From: Chitinophagales bacterium
GTDB taxonomy: Bacteria > Bacteroidota > Bacteroidia > Chitinophagales > Saprospiraceae
Assembly: GCA_022360175.1 (NCBI GenBank)
Contig: JAKSDI010000215.1
Span: forward strand, 1-64,000
Direction: 5' to 3'
Length of the DNA: 64,000 nt
Shown here: piece after piece, positions 60,535-64,000 of the stretch
How positions within the stretch are numbered: position 1 is the stretch's first letter
How the letters are laid out: each line of letters starts with the position of its first letter
The notes under the pieces: generated by a model
What the model was told of the DNA's origin: nothing
What the model saw: only the letters and a program-made list of their open reading frames with translations
Database searches by the model: none
Translations under genes and position numbers: made by a program

Positions 60535-61860
60535 CTAAATGCTTAACATTCCTTTTGCTTTCTTTTTCACCTTCGTTTGCCACCAGGGCCACCATCCCCA
60601 AAGACGCCCGTTTAATCCATGTGTTTGTGTGAGCCATTCCCAGATAGAATAGGTATCCTTTTGGTAAATAACCTGTCCATCAGTAATTATAAAAACAGAC
60701 TTTACTAAAATACTCACTTCTTTATTAGTCAAAGGATCCCTTAAGTGCCATTGCCAATTAATGGTCCATCGATTTTCATCCAACTCCTGAAGGCTTTCTT
60801 CTATTAGGACTATATCTATGGTAATATCCATCCAATGTTCGAGATAGTATAACAAATATTCTTCCTTTAAATTCCCCCAAAGTGTTGACTCCAATGTGGC
60901 AGCATCTGCGTACATACTGCTTAATGTTGGAAAGTCTTTTTGAATCACTGCAGAGCGCAATATATTCAGGTATTTTTCCGCACTCATTCTATCAGGAGCC
61001 AGGCCCACAAAATCTCGGATATATTCATTATAAATATCAGCCTGCTCAAATTGCAGGAAATGCCCTGCTTCTGGGATCATTATCAGTTGGCTATTTTCTA
61101 TTTGAGATTGTCCTTGCAGAGCAATCATTTCTGTAGTAAACTGAGGATGTAATATGCGATTAGGAATCAGTCGATCTTCTTTTCCAAAAAGGATCAAAGT
61201 TGGAATATCAATGTCCTGCAATAAGTCATACACGGGCTCTTCTATCATAGCCAGCGCTGATTGAGTAACTAAACGAGTGTAATAGTCATAAGCCATTTTA
61301 TTTTTCAACAGTTGTAATCGCTCTGTAATCATAAAGCCTGCTTCCTCAGGGAAATGGTAAAAGTTTTCTTTGATATTTTTCTTAATGCGCTCAATACTTG
61401 CAGCTCTTAATAAAGTTGGACTCATTACAGCCTGAAACCACTTTTGCTCCATAGCTGAAAATTGCTCAAAGCCAGCCGGTGCGGTAAGAATCAATTGCTT
61501 GATTGGCACCATTTGCTCAGCGGCTAATAAAATAGATATATGGCCTCCCATTGAATGTGCTATCAAAACTGGAGCTTCTAGAGCTAAAGCATTGATAAAT
61601 TGGGCCAACACTTCTGCAAAAAAACGGATGCTCACTCTAAATTCACTTTTAGAAGACTGTCCATACCCGGGCAAATCAAGCGCAATACAGCGATAATCTT
61701 TAGAGAGCTCAGAGATATTTTGACCCCAGACTTTAAAATTGGAAGCCAGGCCATGTACAAAGACGATAGGTAGACCAATGCCTTTATCTATGTAGGCTAC
61801 TTCAATATTATCAGAAAGTGTAACTGAGTTTACGGTAAAAACATCTATTACGGTGGGCAT
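60535..61860 (-). CDS. Alpha/beta hydrolase fused to a SnoaL-like domain
   Basis: From the ATG at 61860 the protein is 441 residues. Residues about 15-275 form an alpha/beta hydrolase: FVHGLASNFKVWG, the nucleophile elbow AHSMGGH, an Asp in LFGKEDRLIP and a His in PEAGHFLQFE. The remaining part (about 290-420) resembles a SnoaL/NTF2-like fold, with a Trp-rich segment INWQWHLRDPLTNKEV. There is no signal peptide, so it is cytosolic. It is divergent from the phaB-like gene 325 bp away. The esterase or lyase substrate is unknown. It is not a PHA synthase, since the elbow has Ser rather than Cys. Confidence 0.82.
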   Translation of the reverse strand: MPTVIDVFTVNSVTLSDNIEVAYIDKGIGLPIVFVHGLASNFKVWGQNISELSKDYRCIALDLPGYGQSSKSEFRVSIRFFAEVLAQFINALALEAPVLIAHSMGGHISILLAAEQMVPIKQLILTAPAGFEQFSAMEQKWFQAVMSPTLLRAASIERIKKNIKENFYHFPEEAGFMITERLQLLKNKMAYDYYTRLVTQSALAMIEEPVYDLLQDIDIPTLILFGKEDRLIPNRILHPQFTTEMIALQGQSQIENSQLIMIPEAGHFLQFEQADIYNEYIRDFVGLAPDRMSAEKYLNILRSAVIQKDFPTLSSMYADAATLESTLWGNLKEEYLLYYLEHWMDITIDIVLIEESLQELDENRWTINWQWHLRDPLTNKEVSILVKSVFIITDGQVIYQKDTYSIWEWLTQTHGLNGRLWGWWPWWQTKVKKKAKGMLSI

Positions 61861-62184
61861 AACATATTGGCTTTGAAGCCAAAAAATAAGGCCCTCTGAG
61901 GCTATAAACAATCATCTGAAGTAATTATAAAGCCCCCAACTGATTAATAGAGGGGTTGACTGAAATCATTATTTTTTATCAAACTGGCTGTTTTAAATAA
62001 ATTGATAGATATAAATGCGGTACCACCTACTGATCATTAAGAATTAAACACCTGATTATCAAGCATTGACTTTCAATTCAGATGAAAAAAGAGAGATCTT
62101 TTTTCAATTAATACATATAGATATCTATATATTTATATAGAAATAAAAATTTGACTCCTATTCTCTAACTAAAATTGTTTCGAC
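61861..62184. promoter_or_regulatory. AT-rich divergent region with two palindromes upstream of the phaB-like gene
   Basis: This 324-bp stretch holds GAAAAAAGA/TCTTTTTTC (62084-62092 with 62097-62105) and the perfect 16-bp palindrome ATATAGATATCTATAT (62115-62130), 55 bp before the ATG. Both are possible operator sites. No clear TANNTTTG box was found. Confidence 0.4.
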
Positions 62185-62931
62185 ATGACTAAGGATAAGC
62201 AATACGTAGCATTAGTGACCGGGGCTACAGGAGGCCTTGGGACCCAAATGGTAAAACGCCTAATGGATGATGGTTATAAAGTAATAGCCAATTATCGTAC
62301 AGCTAGTAAAGCCGATGCCTGGAAAGAAAAAATGGCAGCAGAGGGATATGAACCAGATATGTACCAAGCTGATGTATCTGATTACGAACAAGTAGGGAAT
62401 ATGATGGAAAAGATTGAATCAGAGGTTGGCCCAATAGATATATTGGTAAATAATGCCGGGATCACTCGTGACGGGAGTTTCCGCAAAATGACTTTTGCGC
62501 GTTGGGATCAAGTCTTAAAGTCTAATTTATATAGCGTCTTTAATTGCAGTCGCCATGTAATCAATTCTATGGTTGCCAATGGTTTTGGCCGCATTATCAA
62601 TATTTCTTCAGTGAATGGACAAAGAGCACAGTTTGGCCAGGCCAACTATTCTGCGGCAAAAGCAGGTATGCATGGTTTTACCAAAACGCTGGCTGTAGAA
62701 GTAGCTAAAAAAGGAGTTACGGTTAATACTATTTCTCCGGGCTATATTGCTACAGATATGGTGATGGCTGTTGATGAGGGAGTACGCGAACAAATTGTCA
62801 AGGGGATCCCTATCGGCCGTTTAGGTGGTACAGAAGAGATTGCTCATTTGGTATCCTTTCTAGCATCTACTGAGGCCAGCTTCATTACCGGAGCCAATTA
62901 TGCTATTAATGGTGGGCAGCATGTTTATTAG
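62185..62931 (+). CDS. phaB: Acetoacetyl-CoA reductase-like SDR
   Basis: A 248-residue short-chain dehydrogenase: cofactor motif TGATGGLG, NNAGITRDGSF, the catalytic Ser in ISSVNGQ and Y-x3-K in NYSAAKAG, and a C-terminal ITGANYAINGGQHVY. GQRAQFGQANYSAAKAG and the GGQH-type end agree with PhaB, which reduces acetoacetyl-CoA to 3-hydroxybutyryl-CoA with NADPH. FabG is the close alternative. No phaC or phaA is adjacent; a thiolase gene occurs 15 kb upstream. Confidence 0.85.
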   Translation: MTKDKQYVALVTGATGGLGTQMVKRLMDDGYKVIANYRTASKADAWKEKMAAEGYEPDMYQADVSDYEQVGNMMEKIESEVGPIDILVNNAGITRDGSFRKMTFARWDQVLKSNLYSVFNCSRHVINSMVANGFGRIINISSVNGQRAQFGQANYSAAKAGMHGFTKTLAVEVAKKGVTVNTISPGYIATDMVMAVDEGVREQIVKGIPIGRLGGTEEIAHLVSFLASTEASFITGANYAINGGQHVY

Positions 62932-63174
62932 GGGGGATGTGGTGATATCCCAACTACGCTTGTTAGCTACGTCGGGCAAAGGGTGATTGGTGATTGGTGA
63001 TATTCTAGTCTTAAAAAATATGATTAGTTAATAAGTAGTTTTTCAAAACTTGATCGTCCCTCGGGTACAAGGATATTCGGGGGATTTTTTACACTCTTAG
63101 CAATTTATATTTATTGATCAGACAGACTATTAGGGGCAACTTTAAAACAAGTCCCCCCAAACTCTTTTTTGTTA
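62932..63174. other. Intergenic region without clear features
   Basis: These 243 bp between convergent genes show only a short GGTGATT-type triple repeat (62981-63003). No convincing terminator is seen. Confidence 0.4.
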
Positions 63175-64000
63175 TTACTTCAATAGAAGCATTTTTTTTC
63201 GTGCTATAAAGTTATCAGTTGATAATTCATAAAAATATACTCCTGGTACCATTGTATTTCCTTGTAAATCTTTGCCATTCCACTGAATAACATAATCCCC
63301 GGCTTGCTGATTCTTATTCACAATGGTATTTATAAGATTTCCTCTTGCACTATAAATATTGAGTCTAACAAAAGTTCGGCTTGCTATTTTATATTCAATA
63401 TTTGTACTTAATTTAAAAGGATTTGGGAAATTTATTTCCAGGCTATGATCAGATGACACTTCATATTTTTCATCAATATTCGAAATTACTTCTGTTATAT
63501 AGCGTAGTTTATCCGTTGCATCCAGGCCTGATATAACAAATAAGGTATCTCCCGCAACAGCCATACCATTAGGGTTTTTGAAGGAAACATCGGGTACAAC
63601 ACCATCCTGATCAAGAGGTATTCCATCTCCTGCGTAAACGGAGACGTCTCCATCCAGTGTCGTTTCGTAAATTTTGTTTTCGCTTATTGCAGAAGTATAA
63701 AATGAGCCATTCCAGAATTTTATATAGCCAATTTTCCATTGACCCATTGCAGGAATAGTAGCAAAAAGCTCCTGAGAACCATCGGCATTAATTTTAGTTA
63801 TTCTTCCATCACCAAGATTACTTATATAATAGTTTCCTTCTTCATCCTGGGTTGCTCCACCTGGCTTAAAAATAGTTCCTCCTGATGCGAAGGTACTCAC
63901 ATTGCCCTCTGGCGTGACTTTTATAACTTTCCCTGGTGAAGGATGAGCAAGGCCTGGATTGATGGTGCAAATAATATCACCATTATAATCCCTGTATAGA
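63175..64000 (-). CDS. T9SS-targeted NHL/ScyD-like repeat protein, cut by the right edge
   Basis: The frame is open through the window edge; the GTG at 63900 is internal, since in-frame codons before it encode the sensible sequence KVIKVTPEGNVSTFASGG. The visible part has beta-propeller repeats (KPGGATQDEEGNYYISNLGDG; ITKINADGSQELFATI), like ScyD/NHL proteins. From about 63441 down it has a T9SS type A sorting domain (NFPNPFKLSTNIEYKI...GNTMVPGVYFYELS). It is a surface or secreted protein, probably with an N-terminal signal beyond the window. Function is unknown. Confidence 0.82.
   Translation of the reverse strand, partial: LYRDYNGDIICTINPGLAHPSPGKVIKVTPEGNVSTFASGGTIFKPGGATQDEEGNYYISNLGDGRITKINADGSQELFATIPAMGQWKIGYIKFWNGSFYTSAISENKIYETTLDGDVSVYAGDGIPLDQDGVVPDVSFKNPNGMAVAGDTLFVISGLDATDKLRYITEVISNIDEKYEVSSDHSLEINFPNPFKLSTNIEYKIASRTFVRLNIYSARGNLINTIVNKNQQAGDYVIQWNGKDLQGNTMVPGVYFYELSTDNFIARKKMLLLK

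Noticed and set aside
60535..62931. PHA synthase/PhaB operon
   Set aside because: The hydrolase has Ser rather than Cys in its elbow, is divergent from the phaB-like gene and carries an unrelated C-terminal domain.

Overview
The window comes from a Bacteroidota chromosome, most like Saprospiria or Cytophagia. The clues are an LpxC-FabZ fusion, three secreted proteins with type IX secretion (T9SS) C-terminal sorting domains, an arginine cluster built on the N-acyl-ornithine carbamoyltransferase branch, TANNTTTG-type promoters and an AT-rich base composition. All genes are bacterial housekeeping or accessory genes. There is no prophage, rRNA operon, CRISPR array or intact insertion sequence.

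Layout. 1-4.4 kb: a TPR-LytS histidine kinase and a LytTR response regulator flank a tiny gene for a double-glycine-leader peptide. Near them lie direct repeats at 21-bp spacing and duplicated hairpin units, which together suggest a peptide signalling module. 4.9-18 kb: a voltage-gated K+ channel, a secreted GH13 amylase behind a MITE-like palindrome, an M48 protease, an AraC regulator, an S9 peptidase, an HExxH lipoprotein and a basic exported protein. 18-32.6 kb: a seven-gene export operon (adaptor, ATPase, four tandem MacB/FtsX permeases, second ATPase) divergent from a sigma54 activator gene, with a strong sigma54 promoter match between them. 32.6-36 kb: a DUF6364 antitoxin-like gene broken by an in-frame stop, and a DPP-like S9 peptidase. 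36-43.2 kb: lipid A genes lpxD-lpxC/fabZ-lpxA with a lone ABC ATPase, divergent hemC-hemD, a small lipoprotein and hldD. 43.4-50.3 kb: gcvP, a thiolase and a lysyl-oxidase-like T9SS protein. 50.5 kb: initiator tRNA-fMet, followed by two ~200-bp imperfect repeat units. 51-58.2 kb: an arginine operon (N-acetyltransferase, argG, argC, argF', argB, argE, argH) without argD. 58.7-64 kb: a haem-binding protein, a DUF3500 lipoprotein, an alpha/beta hydrolase with an added C-terminal domain, a PhaB-like reductase, and a T9SS protein cut by the right edge.

The lipid A genes and hldD serve the outer membrane, hemC/hemD serve tetrapyrrole synthesis, and the arg genes form an almost complete acetylated arginine pathway. 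The amylase, lysyl oxidase and right-edge protein are predicted T9SS cargo. The least explained parts are the LytS/GG-peptide/LytTR locus, the sigma54-controlled multi-permease exporter and several palindromic intergenic elements. All functional calls rest on reading motifs by eye; no database search was possible.
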